Positions 45,453 to 57,005 are shown, counted from the stretch's first letter. The stretch is DNA of 64,000 nt from Cognatundibacterium crateris (GCF_010078235.1 NZ_JAABOS010000001.1:310001-374000), one strand, 5' to 3'. The notes: generated by a model not told the origin, from the sequence alone. Made by a program: numbers and translations.

Positions 45453-45487
45453 TTGCGAAAATCAATTAAATTGTTTTCATCGCAAAA
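45453..45487. promoter_or_regulatory. Nested inverted repeats before the glcG-like gene
   Basis: TTTGCGA (45453-45459) and TCGCAAA (45481-45487) enclose a second palindrome CAATTAAATTG (45464-45474). The structure lies about 60 bp before the glcG-like start and could be a regulator site. Confidence 0.4.
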
Positions 45488-45546
45488 ATAGTCAGGCTGG
45501 CATGCAACTTGGCTTACAATCAGCGCATATTTTTTAGGAGAAATTT

Positions 45547-45957
45547 ATGCAATCCAAGCCTTATCTGGTCTTAGAAGATGTCAAAAAAATCGCTGCTGCT
45601 GCGGAACGGGAAGCAATCTCGAATGGCTGGGCGGTCGTGATCGCTATTGTGGACGATGGCGGACATTTGATCTGGCTGCAGCGTCTGGATGGTGTGGCAC
45701 CGATTTCCACGCATCTGGCTCCTGCTAAGGCAAAAACAGCGGCAATGGGTAAGCGTGATTCAAAAATCTACGAAGACTTAATTAACAATGGACGCTATTC
45801 TTTTTTGAGCGCACCTTTGGTCGAAGGCATGCTGGAGGGTGGGGTGCCGATTATGGTTGATGGTTATTGTGTCGGAGCGGTCGGCGTTTCTGGCGTAAAG
45901 TCAGCGGAAGATGCGCAGGTAGCGCGTGCTGGTATTGCAGCTCTGGGTCTGGCCTGA
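45547..45957 (+). CDS. GlcG/HbpS family heme-binding-like protein
   Basis: A 136-residue member of the GlcG/HbpS (DUF336) family. Landmarks are AAAAEREAISNGWAVVIAIVDDGGHLIWLQRLDG and a glycine-rich end (GGVPIMVDGYCVGAVGVSGVKSAEDAQVARAG). Relatives bind heme or corrinoids or accompany glycolate and diol metabolism; the exact role is unknown. TAGGAGAAATTT before the ATG is a good ribosome binding site. It stands alone between the NlpC gene and carA. Confidence 0.88.
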   Translation: MQSKPYLVLEDVKKIAAAAEREAISNGWAVVIAIVDDGGHLIWLQRLDGVAPISTHLAPAKAKTAAMGKRDSKIYEDLINNGRYSFLSAPLVEGMLEGGVPIMVDGYCVGAVGVSGVKSAEDAQVARAGIAALGLA

Positions 45958-46044
45958 GTTTCGCCGTTCGCCGCATATCGTTCAGGCAGTGGTTGAGGTA
46001 GTGCTTGATGCTGCGGAATTGCCAGTGAATTCGGGGTTTTGGGC

Positions 46045-46073
46045 TTGGCAAAGGGCGGTTTTCGGGCTATAAT
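46045..46073 (+). promoter_or_regulatory. Sigma-70 promoter of carAB
   Basis: TTGGCA (46045-46050), a 17-base spacer and a perfect TATAAT (46068-46073). The expected start is about 46080, leaving a leader of about 145 nt before carA. Confidence 0.75.
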
Positions 46074-46142
46074 TCGAGGGTTTAACTAATCCGAAATCTC
46101 GCCGTAGCGCCTACCCAAATTTACATTGCTCCATACTTATTT

Positions 46143-46171
46143 CAGGCCGCACGGAAAGATAGTCCGGCCTG
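46143..46171 (+). other. Hairpin in the carA leader
   Basis: CAGGCCG (46143-46149) pairs with CGGCCTG (46165-46171) around a 15-base loop, inside the carA leader. No T-run follows, so it is not a simple terminator. It may have a regulatory role. Confidence 0.45.
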
Positions 46172-46224
46172 GGATAACGTCAATTTGGGGCATCGCAGCG
46201 GCGGTAACAATACAGGAGTTGCCC

Positions 46225-47388
46225 TTGCTGCCCATTCCGCAGTCCCTTCTTCGTTCCGGCCAGGACACCGCAATACTTGCTCTCGCTGATGGAACCATTT
46301 TTACTGGTTATTCTATTGGTGCTGCAGGTCATACGATAGGTGAAGTTGTTTTCAATACCTCGATGACCGGTTATCAGGAAATCCTCACCGATCCTAGTTA
46401 CAGTTCCCAAATAGTCACTCTGACTTACCCCCATATTGGCAATACCGGCGTGAATGCTGAAGACGTCGAGTCTGAAAAAATTCATGCAGCAGGTCTGATC
46501 ATTAAAGACCTTCCTATGCTGGTCTCCAATTTCCGCTCTGAATCCTCCCTTTCTGATTACCTCAAATCCCAAAACATAGTCGCTATTGCCGGTATTGATA
46601 CGCGCAAGCTGACCCGTATTCTGCGTGAAAAAGGTGCGCAGGGCGGCGCGATACTGGTCGGTGCTGATGCTGAGAAAGCAATCGCACTGGCCAAGTCCTT
46701 CCCGGGCTTGTCTGGCATGGATCTGGCGAAAGTCGTTTCAGTCAAACAGTCTTATGTCTGGACTGAGTCTGAATGGGTGCTGGGTCAGGGTTATGGTCAG
46801 CAGAGCGCACCGCAATTCCATGTGGTCGCATTTGATTTTGGCGTGAAGCGCAATATCCTGCGTATGCTCGCAGAGCGTGGTTGTAAGGTCACTGTGCTGC
46901 CTGCGCAGTCCTCTGCTGCTGATGTGCTGGCATTGAATCCGGATGGCGTGTTCCTGTCGAATGGTCCTGGCGACCCTGAGCCTTGCGACTATGCGATTGC
47001 GGCAGCCAAAGAGCTGATAGAAAAAGGCGTGCCAACTTTCGGTATCTGCCTTGGCCATCAGATTATGGCGCTGGCTTCAGGTGCCAAGACCTTGAAGATG
47101 AAGTTCGGCCACCATGGTGCGAATCATCCGGTACAAGATCTCGATAGCAAACAAGTGCTGATCACCTCGCAAAATCATGGTTTTGCTGTGGATGCAGCTT
47201 CTTTGCCTGCAAATTGCCGCGTGACGCACGTATCCCTGTTTGACGGCTCCCTGCAAGGTTTTGCCCGTACCGATAAACCCGCATTCTGCTTCCAGGGACA
47301 TCCGGAAGCATCACCAGGTCCGCACGATATTGCTTACCTGTTTGATCGCTTCATACAATTGATGACCACGGCAAAGACAGGAGAATAA
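46225..47388 (+). CDS. carA: Carbamoyl-phosphate synthase small subunit CarA
   Basis: CarA is the glutaminase subunit that feeds ammonia to CarB for carbamoyl phosphate, used for pyrimidines and arginine. The N-terminal half has [19 protein letters not shown]. The glutaminase part has [10 protein letters not shown], the nucleophile Cys in FGICLGHQI, and the His-Glu pair in [10 protein letters not shown] choose the TTG at 46225 (GGAG nearby, giving (M)[11 protein letters not shown]) because related proteins begin just there; a frame open from 46126 adds residues without similarity. carB follows after 5 bp. Confidence 0.93.
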   Translation: MLPIPQSLLRSGQDTAILALADGTIFTGYSIGAAGHTIGEVVFNTSMTGYQEILTDPSYSSQIVTLTYPHIGNTGVNAEDVESEKIHAAGLIIKDLPMLVSNFRSESSLSDYLKSQNIVAIAGIDTRKLTRILREKGAQGGAILVGADAEKAIALAKSFPGLSGMDLAKVVSVKQSYVWTESEWVLGQGYGQQSAPQFHVVAFDFGVKRNILRMLAERGCKVTVLPAQSSAADVLALNPDGVFLSNGPGDPEPCDYAIAAAKELIEKGVPTFGICLGHQIMALASGAKTLKMKFGHHGANHPVQDLDSKQVLITSQNHGFAVDAASLPANCRVTHVSLFDGSLQGFARTDKPAFCFQGHPEASPGPHDIAYLFDRFIQLMTTAKTGE

Positions 47389-47393
47389 TAAAA

Positions 47394-50300
47394 ATGCCAA
47401 AACGTACCGACATAAAAAGCATACTGATTATCGGCGCTGGCCCAATTATCATTGGTCAGGCCTGTGAATTCGATTACTCTGGCGCGCAGGCATGTAAGGC
47501 ATTGCGCGAAGAAGGCTACCGCGTCATTCTGGTCAACAGCAATCCTGCGACCATCATGACCGACCCTGAAATGGCCGATGTGACATATATCGAGCCTATC
47601 ACCTGGCAAGTGGTTGAGCGCATCATCGCTAAAGAAAAACCGGACGCGATTCTGCCGACTATGGGTGGTCAGACTGCGCTGAACTGCGCACTCGATCTGC
47701 ATCGCCATGGTGTTCTGGTTAAATACGGTTGCGAACTGATTGGCGCTTCTCCGGAAGCGATCGATAAAGCTGAAGACCGCTTGAAATTCAAGAACGCCAT
47801 GACCAAGATCGGCCTGGGTTCTGCGCGTTCCGGTGTTGCACACTCCATGGAAGAAGCCTGGACTGTGCAAAAAGACGTCGGCTTCCCGGTCATTATCCGT
47901 CCATCGTTCACGATGGGTGGTACCGGTGGCGGTATCGCGTATAACTCCGAAGAGTTTGAGGCTATCTGTAAGCGTGGTCTGGAAGCTTCACCTACCAACG
48001 AATTGCTGATCGAAGAATCGCTGATAGGCTGGAAAGAATACGAAATGGAAGTGGTGCGCGACAAAGCGGACAACTGCATTATAGTCTGTTCGATCGAAAA
48101 TCTGGATCCTATGGGTGTCCATACCGGTGATTCGATTACAGTTGCACCAGCTCAGACGCTGACCGATAAAGAATATCAGATAATGCGTAATGCCTCGCTG
48201 GCTGTATTGCGTGAAATCGGTGTTGATACTGGCGGCTCCAATGTGCAGTTCTCTGTCAATCCGGCAGATGGCCGTATGATCGTCATCGAGATGAATCCGC
48301 GTGTATCCCGTTCTTCGGCGCTGGCTTCAAAAGCAACCGGTTTCCCGATTGCTAAAATCGCTGCCAAGCTCGCGGTTGGCTTCACTTTGGACGAACTGCG
48401 CAATGAGATTACTGGCGGTGCCACACCAGCATCGTTTGAGCCGTCTATCGATTACGTCGTTACCAAGATTCCGCGTTTCGCCTTCGAGAAATTCCCGACT
48501 GCTGATAACCGCCTGACGACACAGATGAAATCTGTGGGTGAAGTGATGGCGATCGGCCGCACCTTCCAGGAATCCTTCCAAAAAGCCTTGCGTGGCCTGG
48601 AAGTGGGCGTGGATGGTATGAATGAAAAAACCCAGGATCGCGAGTTGCTGGAAAAAGAACTGGGCGAGCCTGGTCCTGACCGCATCTGGTATGTGGGCGA
48701 TGCATTTGCTCAAGGCTTTACGCTGGAAGAAGTGCATCAGCTGACGCATATCGACCCTTGGTTCCTGGTACAGATCAAGGATATCGTCGACATCGAATTG
48801 TGGCTGGATGAGCAAACGCTCGAAAGTATCGATCAGGCCATGATGCTGAAGCTGAAGCAAAAAGGCTTCTCCGATCGTCGTCTGGCGAAATTGCTCAAAA
48901 CCACAGACACTGCTATCCGTGAAAAACGCCGTGCATTGAATGTGCGCCCGGTCTACAAACGCGTCGATACCTGTGCCGGTGAGTTTGCGACTAACACCGC
49001 GTACATGTACTCGACGTATGAAGAAGAGTGCGAATCAAATCCTACCGATAAGAAAAAAATCATGGTGCTGGGCGGTGGTCCTAACCGCATCGGCCAGGGT
49101 ATAGAATTCGATTACTGCTGTGTTCATGCTGCGTTCGCTATGCGTGAAGATGGTTACGAAACGATTATGGTTAACTGTAATCCGGAAACTGTCTCTACCG
49201 ATTACGACACTTCCGATCGTCTCTATTTTGAGCCGCTGACACTGGAAGACGTGCTGGAAATCGTCGACAAAGAAAAACCGGTAGGCGTGATCGTGCAGTA
49301 TGGTGGTCAGACACCACTCAAACTGGCATTGGATCTGGAAGCGAATGGTGTGCCTATCGTTGGTACTTCGCCAGACATGATTGATGCAGCAGAAGACCGT
49401 GAGCGCTTCCAGAAGATGTTGCAGGAGCTGGGCTTGCGTCAGCCGCCTAATCGTACAGCGCGTACTGAAACTGAAGCTTTGGCGCTGGCACAGGAAATTG
49501 GTTACCCGCTGGTAGTGCGTCCATCCTATGTGTTGGGTGGCCGTGCGATGGAAATCGTGCATGAACAGCGCGATCTCGAGCGCTATATGCGTGAAGCGGT
49601 CAAGGTGTCGCATGACTCTCCGGTATTGCTGGACCGCTTCCTGAATGATGCGATTGAAGTCGACGTGGATTGCTTGTCAGATGGCGAGCGCACCTTTATT
49701 GGCGGTGTGATGGAGCATATTGAGCAGGCTGGTGTGCACTCGGGTGATTCTGCGTGTTCTTTGCCACCATACTCACTGTCTCAGGAAACTATCGCCGAAC
49801 TCAAACGCCAGACTTCACTGATGGCTAAGGGCTTGAATGTCGTTGGTTTGATGAATGTGCAATTCGCGATTCAGCAAAAAGATGGTCAGGATGTAGTGTT
49901 TGTGCTGGAAGTGAATCCACGCGCATCGCGTACCGTTCCTTATGTGTCGAAAGCGACTGGCTTGCAGCTGGCGAAAATCGCCGCACGTTGCATGGTCGGG
50001 CAGTCGCTGGATTCTCAGGGTATAGGCGCGGAAGTGGTACCTCCTTACTTCAGCGTTAAAGAAGCGGTCTTCCCATTCGTCAAATTCCCTGGTGTGGACA
50101 CTATCCTGGGACCGGAAATGAAATCGACCGGTGAAGTCATGGGTGTTGGCAAAACCTTTGGTGAAGCTTTCGTGAAATCCCAGCTTGGTGCCGGTGTGAA
50201 GCTGCCGACCTCTGGTAAGGTTTTCCTGAGTATCAAAAACAGCGACAAACCACGCGCAGTCAAGGTGGCAAAGGATCTGGTTGAGCTGGGCTTCTCGGTG

Positions 50301-50612
50301 GTTGCGACGCGTGGTACTGCGGCTGCGATTACTGAGGCGGGTATTCCGGTTGCGATCGTGAATAAAGTTGTTGAGGGTCGCCCACACGTCGTGGACATGA
50401 TCAAAAATAACGAAATCGCGATGGTGATAAATACCGTTGAGGAAAAGCGTAATGCGATTTCCGATTCCCGCGCTATCCGTACCTCAGCGCTGATCGCACG
50501 TGCAACCACGTTCACGACCATCGCCGGAGCGGAAGCGGCAGTAGAAGGCATGCGTCACCTGAATGAATTGCATGTTTATGATTTACAAGGTTTGCATAAG
50601 TCATTAAACTGA
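47394..50612 (+). CDS. carB: Carbamoyl-phosphate synthase large subunit CarB
   Basis: The 1072-residue synthetase subunit. It has two homologous ATP-grasp halves: the first begins [21 protein letters not shown] and has [12 protein letters not shown], the second begins [18 protein letters not shown] and has [14 protein letters not shown]. The C-terminal MGS-like allosteric domain (about 940-1072, [18 protein letters not shown]) binds UMP or ornithine in relatives. It follows carA by 5 bp and is surely translated from the same message. The length is typical and no anomaly was seen. Confidence 0.97.
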   Translation: MPKRTDIKSILIIGAGPIIIGQACEFDYSGAQACKALREEGYRVILVNSNPATIMTDPEMADVTYIEPITWQVVERIIAKEKPDAILPTMGGQTALNCALDLHRHGVLVKYGCELIGASPEAIDKAEDRLKFKNAMTKIGLGSARSGVAHSMEEAWTVQKDVGFPVIIRPSFTMGGTGGGIAYNSEEFEAICKRGLEASPTNELLIEESLIGWKEYEMEVVRDKADNCIIVCSIENLDPMGVHTGDSITVAPAQTLTDKEYQIMRNASLAVLREIGVDTGGSNVQFSVNPADGRMIVIEMNPRVSRSSALASKATGFPIAKIAAKLAVGFTLDELRNEITGGATPASFEPSIDYVVTKIPRFAFEKFPTADNRLTTQMKSVGEVMAIGRTFQESFQKALRGLEVGVDGMNEKTQDRELLEKELGEPGPDRIWYVGDAFAQGFTLEEVHQLTHIDPWFLVQIKDIVDIELWLDEQTLESIDQAMMLKLKQKGFSDRRLAKLLKTTDTAIREKRRALNVRPVYKRVDTCAGEFATNTAYMYSTYEEECESNPTDKKKIMVLGGGPNRIGQGIEFDYCCVHAAFAMREDGYETIMVNCNPETVSTDYDTSDRLYFEPLTLEDVLEIVDKEKPVGVIVQYGGQTPLKLALDLEANGVPIVGTSPDMIDAAEDRERFQKMLQELGLRQPPNRTARTETEALALAQEIGYPLVVRPSYVLGGRAMEIVHEQRDLERYMREAVKVSHDSPVLLDRFLNDAIEVDVDCLSDGERTFIGGVMEHIEQAGVHSGDSACSLPPYSLSQETIAELKRQTSLMAKGLNVVGLMNVQFAIQQKDGQDVVFVLEVNPRASRTVPYVSKATGLQLAKIAARCMVGQSLDSQGIGAEVVPPYFSVKEAVFPFVKFPGVDTILGPEMKSTGEVMGVGKTFGEAFVKSQLGAGVKLPTSGKVFLSIKNSDKPRAVKVAKDLVELGFSVVATRGTAAAITEAGIPVAIVNKVVEGRPHVVDMIKNNEIAMVINTVEEKRNAISDSRAIRTSALIARATTFTTIAGAEAAVEGMRHLNELHVYDLQGLHKSLN

Positions 50613-50726
50613 GCAAAATCTCAGTGCGGCTGAAAAGCTGGCACTGCACCTTTGATACAGAGGTCGCAAAAGACATCACAGATGTTGCTTGCCCTCTGTA
50701 TTTTTACTTTTATAAGCGTAAATGAC

Positions 50727-51203
50727 ATGAGTACAGTACCTATCACTAAATTCGGCGCAGAATTGTTGAAGCAAGAATTACACACCCTGAAAACAAAAGA
50801 ACGTCCAGCTGTGATTAATGCGATTGCAGAAGCACGTGCTCAGGGTGATCTGTCTGAAAATGCAGAATACGATGCAGCGAAAGAGCGTCAGGCTTTCATC
50901 GAAGGCCGCATCGCGGAACTGGAAGGTAAATTGGGTTCTGCACAGGTGATAGACCCATCCACTCTGGATGCAGAAGGTCGCGTGGTGTTTGGTTCTACCG
51001 TTCATCTGGAAGATCTGGAAACCTCCCAGAAAGTGACTTACCAGATCGTTGGCGAAGATGAGGCCGATATCAAGGTCAGTAAGGTATCCATTACATCGCC
51101 TATCGCACGTGCTTTGATCGGCAAGTATGCGGGTGATGTGGTCGGCGTTCAGGCACCGGCTGGTATCCGTGAATACGAAGTGCTGGACGTGTCTTACGTT
51201 TGA
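50727..51203 (+). CDS. greA: Transcription elongation factor GreA
   Basis: GreA rescues backtracked RNA polymerase by stimulating transcript cleavage. The 158-residue protein has the N-terminal coiled coil with the acidic tip (GDLSENAEYDAAKERQAFIEGRI) and a C-terminal FKBP-like domain (PAGIREYEVLDVSYV). The ATG at 50727 gives the usual start MSTVPITKFGAELLKQEL; an in-frame extension to 50652 is not supported. It follows carB by 114 bp, a conserved order in betaproteobacteria. Confidence 0.96.
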   Translation: MSTVPITKFGAELLKQELHTLKTKERPAVINAIAEARAQGDLSENAEYDAAKERQAFIEGRIAELEGKLGSAQVIDPSTLDAEGRVVFGSTVHLEDLETSQKVTYQIVGEDEADIKVSKVSITSPIARALIGKYAGDVVGVQAPAGIREYEVLDVSYV

Positions 51204-51267
51204 TTGGTTCCTGTTGTATCAGAGTGCGGCACTGAACTGAGTGCTGCCTGCCGGTTGAGCAGGGTAG

Positions 51268-51297
51268 CAAAAAAAACCCGGCACCAGGCCGGGTTAT
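51268..51297 (-). terminator. Intrinsic terminator of yhbY (minus strand)
   Basis: Stem AACCCGGC/GCCGGGTT (51275-51282 with 51288-51295). Read on the minus strand it is followed by eight Ts. It also lies past greA on the plus strand, where the T-run is weak. Confidence 0.88.
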
Positions 51298-51318
51298 TTG
51301 ATGCAGATGCTTTGACGA

Positions 51319-51789
51319 TCAGCCAAGTGCATTCTTTTTCTTACTGGACTGACGTGGTTTTGCACGTTTGATATTGCCGCCCTGAGTGACGCGCTCGTTT
51401 CCTTTTACCAGAACTTTGGAAACAGTTGGCTTTTTCGTTCCACTTGGGCTAGGCTTCACGATAGTAACTTCTCTCAGGCCTCTGCCTTTTTTAACCAGTT
51501 TATTTTCTTTTACACCCTCAAGTTTCGGGCGATAGATCACCAGCAGTTTGCCGATGTGCTGCACAGGCGCTGCATCGAGTTCGCCGCAAATGGTGTCGTA
51601 CATAGCAATACGTGCTTCACGGTCGTCGCCGAAAACGCGGACTTTGATCAGTCCATGTGCATCCAGACCAGCGTCAATTTCTTTTTTGACGGCTGGAGTC
51701 AGGCCAGCTTCACCGATCAATACGATAGGTTTCAGGCCATGTGCCTCGGATCTGAGTTCGCTGCGTTCAGCGGGTGTGAGTTTTAACAT
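51319..51789 (-). CDS. yhbY: YhbY-type (CRM domain) RNA-binding protein
   Basis: YhbY associates with the 50S ribosomal precursor. The CRM domain (residues 1-95) starts MLKLTPAERSELRSEAHGLKPIVLIGEAGLTPAV and contains the GLIKVRVFGDDR segment. The C-terminus (about 60 residues) is a basic Lys-rich extension not found in the short E. coli protein and common in betaproteobacteria; it may increase RNA affinity. It is divergent from rlmE with 32 bp between the starts, so the two genes share a promoter region. Confidence 0.92.
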   Translation of the reverse strand: MLKLTPAERSELRSEAHGLKPIVLIGEAGLTPAVKKEIDAGLDAHGLIKVRVFGDDREARIAMYDTICGELDAAPVQHIGKLLVIYRPKLEGVKENKLVKKGRGLREVTIVKPSPSGTKKPTVSKVLVKGNERVTQGGNIKRAKPRQSSKKKNALG

Positions 51790-51821
51790 AGTAATTCCTT
51801 TAAAAGCAGTATTTTACGCGA

Positions 51822-52466
51822 ATGGCAAAGAATAAATTCAATCAAAATTGGGTTCACGATCATATAAATGATCCATATGTGAAACTTGCACAAAAAGAAG
51901 GCTATCGTGCGCGTGCCGTCTATAAGCTGAAAGAGATCGATGAGGTTGAGAAATTAATCCGTCCTGGCCAGGTCATTGTTGACCTGGGTGCTACACCTGG
52001 CAGCTGGTCCCAGTATGTACGGAATAAACTGGCAGGCAAAGAAGGCGGCGGCATATTGGGCGAAATTTACGCGCTGGATTTGCTGCCTATGGAGCCGATT
52101 GCAGATGTTCAGTTTATTCAGGGCGATTTCCGTGAAGATGAAGTGCTGGATAAACTGGAAGTCTGCCTGTCAGGAAGAAAAGTAGATCTTGTCCTGTCTG
52201 ATATGGCACCCAATCTTTCCGGCAATTCCACAGTCGATGCCGCAAGGGTGGAGTATATCATTGAGTTAGCAGTTTCTTTCGCGAAAGCACACTTAAAACC
52301 TGGCGGTGCCTTGTTGGTTAAGTGTTTTCACGGGCCGAGTTATAATAATATTGTCAATATGTTCAAGGACGAATTTAAAGTTGTCCAGAATAAGAAGCCG
52401 AAAGCAAGTAAGGATAAATCCTCAGAAATCTTCCTTCTGGGTAAAGGATTGAAAAATCCTGAGTAA
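51822..52466 (+). CDS. rlmE: 23S rRNA 2'-O-methyltransferase RlmE (FtsJ)
   Basis: RlmE methylates the 2'-OH of U2552 in 23S rRNA during 50S maturation. SAM-binding [25 protein letters not shown] and [14 protein letters not shown] carry the family catalytic residues. The length of 214 residues is typical. The gene order yhbY-rlmE-ftsH-folP-glmM is conserved in proteobacteria, and ftsH follows by 122 bp. Confidence 0.95.
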   Translation: MAKNKFNQNWVHDHINDPYVKLAQKEGYRARAVYKLKEIDEVEKLIRPGQVIVDLGATPGSWSQYVRNKLAGKEGGGILGEIYALDLLPMEPIADVQFIQGDFREDEVLDKLEVCLSGRKVDLVLSDMAPNLSGNSTVDAARVEYIIELAVSFAKAHLKPGGALLVKCFHGPSYNNIVNMFKDEFKVVQNKKPKASKDKSSEIFLLGKGLKNPE

Positions 52467-52588
52467 TTTTTCTCTTGATTATCGTCAATACAGGCATCAT
52501 ATGTTGGCTAGCAAGCTCTGCCTATTGCAGGTAGAATGAACAATTACAGTATCAGAAAAATAGCGCAACCTGCGTTCAAGGAGTTCTC

Positions 52589-54478
52589 GTGAATAATATG
52601 TTTTCAAAAGCAGCGATATGGGTGGTAGTTGCCCTGGTGCTTTTTACCCTGTTCAAACAATTTGAAGGGAAAAGCGGCAGCATCGGCGTTACTTCCGTAC
52701 CCTATTCAGAATTTCTGGAAGAGGTGAAGGCTAAGCATATTAAAGAAGCCACCATCGATGATGCGAACCGCACCGTCACGGCGGTGACGACAGATGGTAA
52801 AAAGATTAAGTCTCAACTCACGATTTTTGATCGCGGTCTGGTCGGCGACTTGGTCAATAATGGCATTAAATTTGATAATAAACCGCCAGAAGAGCAATCT
52901 TTCCTGCAGCAGGTATTTATTTCCTGGTTCCCTATGTTGTTGTTGATCGGTGTATGGATCTTCTTCATGCGCCAAATGCAGGGTGGCGGCAAGGGTGGCG
53001 CTTTTTCTTTCGGTAAGTCGAAGGCAAGAATGCTGGATGACACCAACAATAACGTCACATTTGCCGATGTGGCTGGTTGCGACGAAGCTAAAGAAGAAGT
53101 CACAGAAGTGGTGGATTTCCTCAGAGATCCGACTAAATTCCAAAAGCTGGGTGGTCGCATCCCACGCGGTATTCTGATGGTTGGGCCACCAGGAACCGGT
53201 AAAACTCTGTTGGCACGCGCAATCGCAGGCGAAGCCAAAGTGCCATTCTTTACTATTTCCGGTTCAGATTTCGTTGAAATGTTCGTCGGTGTTGGTGCGT
53301 CCCGCGTACGCGATATGTTCGATACAGCGAAAAAACATGCACCATGCATTATTTTTATCGATGAAATTGATGCAGTTGGCCGTCATCGTGGCGCCGGTAT
53401 GGGCGGTGGTAATGATGAGCGTGAACAGACACTGAACCAGATGCTGGTTGAGATGGATGGCTTTGAAGCGAACTCTGGTGTGATCGTCATCGCTGCGACT
53501 AACCGCGCCGATGTATTGGATAAGGCTTTGTTGCGCCCGGGTCGTTTCGACCGTCAGGTTTCCGTAGGCTTGCCTGATATCCGTGGTCGTGAACAGATCT
53601 TGAACGTACATATGCGTAAAGTGCCGGTCTCTTCGGATGTTCGTGCTGATATTTTGGCTCGCGGCACACCTGGTTTCTCCGGTGCTGATCTGGCGAACCT
53701 GGTCAATGAAGCTGCATTGTTTGCTGCACGCAGAAATAAACGCCTGGTTGAAATGCTGGATTTCGAGGATGCCAAAGATAAGATTTACATGGGGCCTGAG
53801 CGTAAATCCATGGTCATGCGTGAAGATGAGCGTCGTAATACCGCTTATCACGAATCAGGCCATGCGGTCGTCGCCAAGTTGCTGCCTAAGGCTGACCCAG
53901 TGCATAAGGTTACTATCATGCCGCGTGGTTACGCCCTGGGTTTGACCTGGCAGTTACCTGAGCACGATCAGATCAGTGGCTACAAAGATAAAATGCTGGA
54001 AGAGATTTCTATCCTGTTCGGCGGTCGTATTGCAGAAGAAATTTTTGTTGGCCAAATGTCTACCGGCGCGTCGAATGACTTTTCACGTGCGACTAAATTA
54101 GCCCGCTCTATGGTGACACGCTTTGGTATGTCAGACAGTATGGGTGTCATGGTTTACGAAGACAGCCAGCAGGAAGGTTATTTCGGTATGTCGTCCAAAA
54201 CGATTTCTGAAGCGACTCAACAAAAAGTAGATGCGGAAATTCGCTCGATTTTGGATACGCAATATGCTTTGGCGCGTAAGCTGTTAGAAGAAAACCGCGA
54301 TAAAGTTGAAGCCATGACTAAGGCCTTGCTCGATTGGGAAACGATCGATGCTGATCAGGTCAACGATATCATGAACGGTGTTGATCCACGCCCACCTAAA
54401 GCAGGGCAGTCTACCGGACGTGGCTCTTCCGGCAATGCATCTGGCGGCGTTTCCCCGAACGCTACTGCACCAGCCTGA
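52589..54478 (+). CDS. ftsH: ATP-dependent zinc metalloprotease FtsH
   Basis: FtsH is a membrane-anchored AAA+ protease that degrades misfolded membrane proteins and regulators such as sigma-32 and LpxC. Two transmembrane segments (about 8-22 and 105-123) flank a periplasmic domain. Walker A GPPGTGKT is at 199-206, Walker B is IIFIDEID, the second region of homology is [22 protein letters not shown], and the zinc site is HESGH (421-425). The start is a GTG at 52589 with AAGGAG seven bases upstream. The Ser/Gly/Ala-rich tail is disordered. Confidence 0.97.
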   Translation: MNNMFSKAAIWVVVALVLFTLFKQFEGKSGSIGVTSVPYSEFLEEVKAKHIKEATIDDANRTVTAVTTDGKKIKSQLTIFDRGLVGDLVNNGIKFDNKPPEEQSFLQQVFISWFPMLLLIGVWIFFMRQMQGGGKGGAFSFGKSKARMLDDTNNNVTFADVAGCDEAKEEVTEVVDFLRDPTKFQKLGGRIPRGILMVGPPGTGKTLLARAIAGEAKVPFFTISGSDFVEMFVGVGASRVRDMFDTAKKHAPCIIFIDEIDAVGRHRGAGMGGGNDEREQTLNQMLVEMDGFEANSGVIVIAATNRADVLDKALLRPGRFDRQVSVGLPDIRGREQILNVHMRKVPVSSDVRADILARGTPGFSGADLANLVNEAALFAARRNKRLVEMLDFEDAKDKIYMGPERKSMVMREDERRNTAYHESGHAVVAKLLPKADPVHKVTIMPRGYALGLTWQLPEHDQISGYKDKMLEEISILFGGRIAEEIFVGQMSTGASNDFSRATKLARSMVTRFGMSDSMGVMVYEDSQQEGYFGMSSKTISEATQQKVDAEIRSILDTQYALARKLLEENRDKVEAMTKALLDWETIDADQVNDIMNGVDPRPPKAGQSTGRGSSGNASGGVSPNATAPA

Positions 54479-54498
54479 TTAACTATTTTTCAGACGGA

Positions 54499-54525
54499 AA
54501 GGTGAGGTAATAACCTCGCCTTTTT
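54499..54525 (+). terminator. Terminator after ftsH
   Basis: Imperfect 9-bp stem AGGTGAGGT (54500-54508) and ACCTCGCCT (54513-54521) with loop AATA, followed by TTTTTG. It may only partly stop transcription before folP, which starts 7 bp later. Confidence 0.75.
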
Positions 54526-54531
54526 GCTTTT

Positions 54532-55395
54532 ATGAAGAAAAACTTTCAATGTGGCCGTTTTCGCTTTCCTTTGAATGCGAAAGGTTTTCGCCCCTTAGTC
54601 ATGGGCATCCTGAATGTCACGCCTGATTCATTTTCTGATGGCGGAAAATTTACTGATCTTGACGCCGCACTGGCACAGGTAGAAGCCATGCTCAGAGATG
54701 GCGTCGACATCATCGACATCGGTGCAGAATCCAGTCGTCCTGGTGCTACACCACTCTCCCTGCAGCAGGAACTCGACAGACTCATGCCTTTGGTATTTGC
54801 CATCCGCGATTGTGGTAAAGCCATTTCCGTCGATACCTATAAACCAGCCGTCATGAAGGAAGTGTTACTGGCTGGAGTCGATATGATCAATGACATTTCC
54901 GGCTTCTGCAGCGCTGAGGCTATCGCAGCGGTGGCATCATCCGATGCGGGCTTGTGTGTCATGCATATGCAACAGCAACCGCAGACTATGCAGCAAGCGC
55001 CGGCTTATGCAGATGTGGTGAGCGAGGTCGCCAGTTTTTTGCAAAACCGTAAGCAAGCACTGATTGCAGCGGGTGTGGAAGAAGAGAGGATTTGCCTGGA
55101 TCCTGGATTTGGATTTGGTAAAACATTGGCGCATAATGTGACATTGTTTAAAAATACACGTCATTTGACCAATTTACTTGATAGTCCTTTTTTGATTGGC
55201 GTCTCAAGAAAATCAATGATAGGTGCATTAACTGGCAGAGAGCTTGAGCATAGGCTCGCAGGCAGCCTCAGTGCAGCGCTGGCTGCAGCGCATCAGGGGG
55301 CCGCAATTTTACGTGTTCATGATGTCAAAGAGACCGTGGACGCGCTCAAAGTTTGGAATAGTCTTAGTGATACAGATTGGAATTGTAATGTCTAG
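54532..55395 (+). CDS. folP: Dihydropteroate synthase FolP
   Basis: FolP condenses p-aminobenzoate with dihydropterin pyrophosphate in folate synthesis and is the sulfonamide target. Motifs are [48 protein letters not shown] and GVSRKSMIG. It lies 7 bp after a terminator-like hairpin. Its end overlaps glmM by 8 bp, a standard coupled pair. The 287-residue length is normal. Confidence 0.96.
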   Translation: MKKNFQCGRFRFPLNAKGFRPLVMGILNVTPDSFSDGGKFTDLDAALAQVEAMLRDGVDIIDIGAESSRPGATPLSLQQELDRLMPLVFAIRDCGKAISVDTYKPAVMKEVLLAGVDMINDISGFCSAEAIAAVASSDAGLCVMHMQQQPQTMQQAPAYADVVSEVASFLQNRKQALIAAGVEEERICLDPGFGFGKTLAHNVTLFKNTRHLTNLLDSPFLIGVSRKSMIGALTGRELEHRLAGSLSAALAAAHQGAAILRVHDVKETVDALKVWNSLSDTDWNCNV

Positions 55396-56725
55396 AAAAT
55401 ATTTTGGTACTGACGGTATACGTGGACGCGTTGGTGTAACGCCGATTACGCCGGACTTCGTGATGCGCTTAGGGTATGCCGCCGGCAAAGTGTTGGCTAA
55501 GGCTGGACATGTGGGCGAAGGACGTCCCACTGTGCTGATCGGTAAAGACACACGTATTTCTGGTTATATGCTCGAAGCCTCTTTGGAAGCCGGCTTTGCA
55601 GCGGCAGGTGTGGATGTCATGTTGTCTGGTCCGATGCCGACCCCGGCCGTCGCCTATCTCACTCGCGCTTTGCGTCTGGCTGCCGGTGTTGTGATTTCGG
55701 CTTCACATAATCCTTATGACGACAATGGGATTAAGTTTTTCTCTGCACAAGGGAATAAATTGCCGGATGAAGTAGAACTTGCTATCGAAGCTGAGCTGGA
55801 AAAAGAAATGCTGTGCGTGAGTTCTGAGCACTTAGGTAAAGCGCATCGCTTGCGGGATGCGAATGGCCGTTACATCGAATTCTGCAAAGGGACTTTCCCA
55901 ACCGAGCTGGATTTGCGCGGCATGAAAATTGTCGTGGATTGCGCACACGGTGCGGCCTACGATATTGCGCCGCATGTATTCCATGAGCTGGGTGCCGAAG
56001 TAATCGCGATTGGCAATACGCCGAATGGGCTCAATATCAATGACAAAGTCGGTGCGACAGCGCCCGATGCACTCGCCTTAGCGGTACGTGCCAACCATGC
56101 AGATTTGGGTATTGCCCTTGATGGTGATGCTGACCGCCTGGTCATGGTGGATCGCCATGGGAAAATTTATAACGGCGATCAGTTGTTGTATCTGATGGTG
56201 TTGGATCGCCTCGCGACTGGCCCGGTAGCTGGCGTGGTCGGTACTTTGATGACGAATATGGCAGTCGAAGTCGCCCTGCAAAAACTGAATGTTGGCTTTT
56301 CACGCGCCAAGGTCGGTGATCGCTATGTACTGGAGCAAATGCATGAGCGTGGCTGGCTGCTGGGTGGTGAAGGCTCAGGTCATTTGCTTTGCCTGGATAA
56401 GCATTCGACAGGCGATGGTATCGTTTCTGCCTTGCAGGTCCTGTCTGCATTAAAGCGTAGCGGAAAAACTCTGGACGAATGTATTTCCGGTTTGGTGCTG
56501 TATCCGCAGACCTTATTGAATGTGCGTGTGACACCTGGTTTTAACTGGCAAGATAATGCTGCACTGGTCACAGAAAAAGCCAAAGTCGAATCCGAACTCG
56601 GCAACCGTGGCCGGGTACTGATACGTGCATCCGGCACTGAGCCGTTGATACGCGTGATGGTGGAAGCTGACGATGCAGACTTGGCCGCAGGTTCCGCGCG
56701 CCGTTTGGTGGATTGCATTAAATAA
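55388..56725 (+). CDS. glmM: Phosphoglucosamine mutase GlmM
   Basis: GlmM converts glucosamine-6-phosphate to glucosamine-1-phosphate for peptidoglycan and lipopolysaccharide precursors. The start [16 protein letters not shown] is diagnostic. The active-site serine that is phosphorylated lies in [16 protein letters not shown] (about Ser106), the metal loop is ALDGDADR, and the sugar-phosphate loop is [12 protein letters not shown]. The ATG at 55388 overlaps folP and gives 445 residues, the usual size; a frame open from 55244 has no matching residues. Confidence 0.96.
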   Translation: MSRKYFGTDGIRGRVGVTPITPDFVMRLGYAAGKVLAKAGHVGEGRPTVLIGKDTRISGYMLEASLEAGFAAAGVDVMLSGPMPTPAVAYLTRALRLAAGVVISASHNPYDDNGIKFFSAQGNKLPDEVELAIEAELEKEMLCVSSEHLGKAHRLRDANGRYIEFCKGTFPTELDLRGMKIVVDCAHGAAYDIAPHVFHELGAEVIAIGNTPNGLNINDKVGATAPDALALAVRANHADLGIALDGDADRLVMVDRHGKIYNGDQLLYLMVLDRLATGPVAGVVGTLMTNMAVEVALQKLNVGFSRAKVGDRYVLEQMHERGWLLGGEGSGHLLCLDKHSTGDGIVSALQVLSALKRSGKTLDECISGLVLYPQTLLNVRVTPGFNWQDNAALVTEKAKVESELGNRGRVLIRASGTEPLIRVMVEADDADLAAGSARRLVDCIK

Positions 56726-56828
56726 TGCCATGCAGGCGGCTTTCGGGTCGTCTGAATATTGAAAGTATTGGCAATTACATGTAGTATTCAGCCTTCAGTT
56801 TTTCAGCGCAATTATGCTGAAATCTAAA

Positions 56829-56905
56829 CTGTCCATAGCTCAGTTGGATAGAGCACGAGCCTTCTAAGCTCGGGGTCGTAGGTTCGATTCCTACTGGGCA
56901 GGCCA
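56829..56905 (+). tRNA. tRNA-Arg(TCT)
   Basis: A 77-nt tRNA with encoded CCA. The acceptor stem pairs CTGTCCA with TGGGCAG (one G-T). The anticodon stem CGAGC/GCTCG holds loop CTTCTAA, anticodon TCT. The T arm is GTAGGTTCGATTCCTAC. Confidence 0.96.
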
Positions 56906-56911
56906 AAATAT

Positions 56912-56939
56912 AAAGCCCAGCTTCAAGCTGGGCTTTTTG
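56912..56939 (+). terminator. Intrinsic terminator after tRNA-Arg
   Basis: Stem AAGCCCAGC(TT)/(AA)GCTGGGCTT (56913-56935) followed by a T-run. It is 8 bp past the tRNA end. Confidence 0.93.
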
Positions 56940-57005
56940 TTTGCTATCACGCAGAATCTGCATGCACGAGAAGGGGCTGCTATGGACTGGCAGCCCCCCT
57001 CATAC

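Noticed and set aside
49035..49613. 192-codon minus-strand frame inside carB
   Set aside because: carB is intact on the other strand, and the antisense product is rich in His, Phe and Thr with no domain signature.
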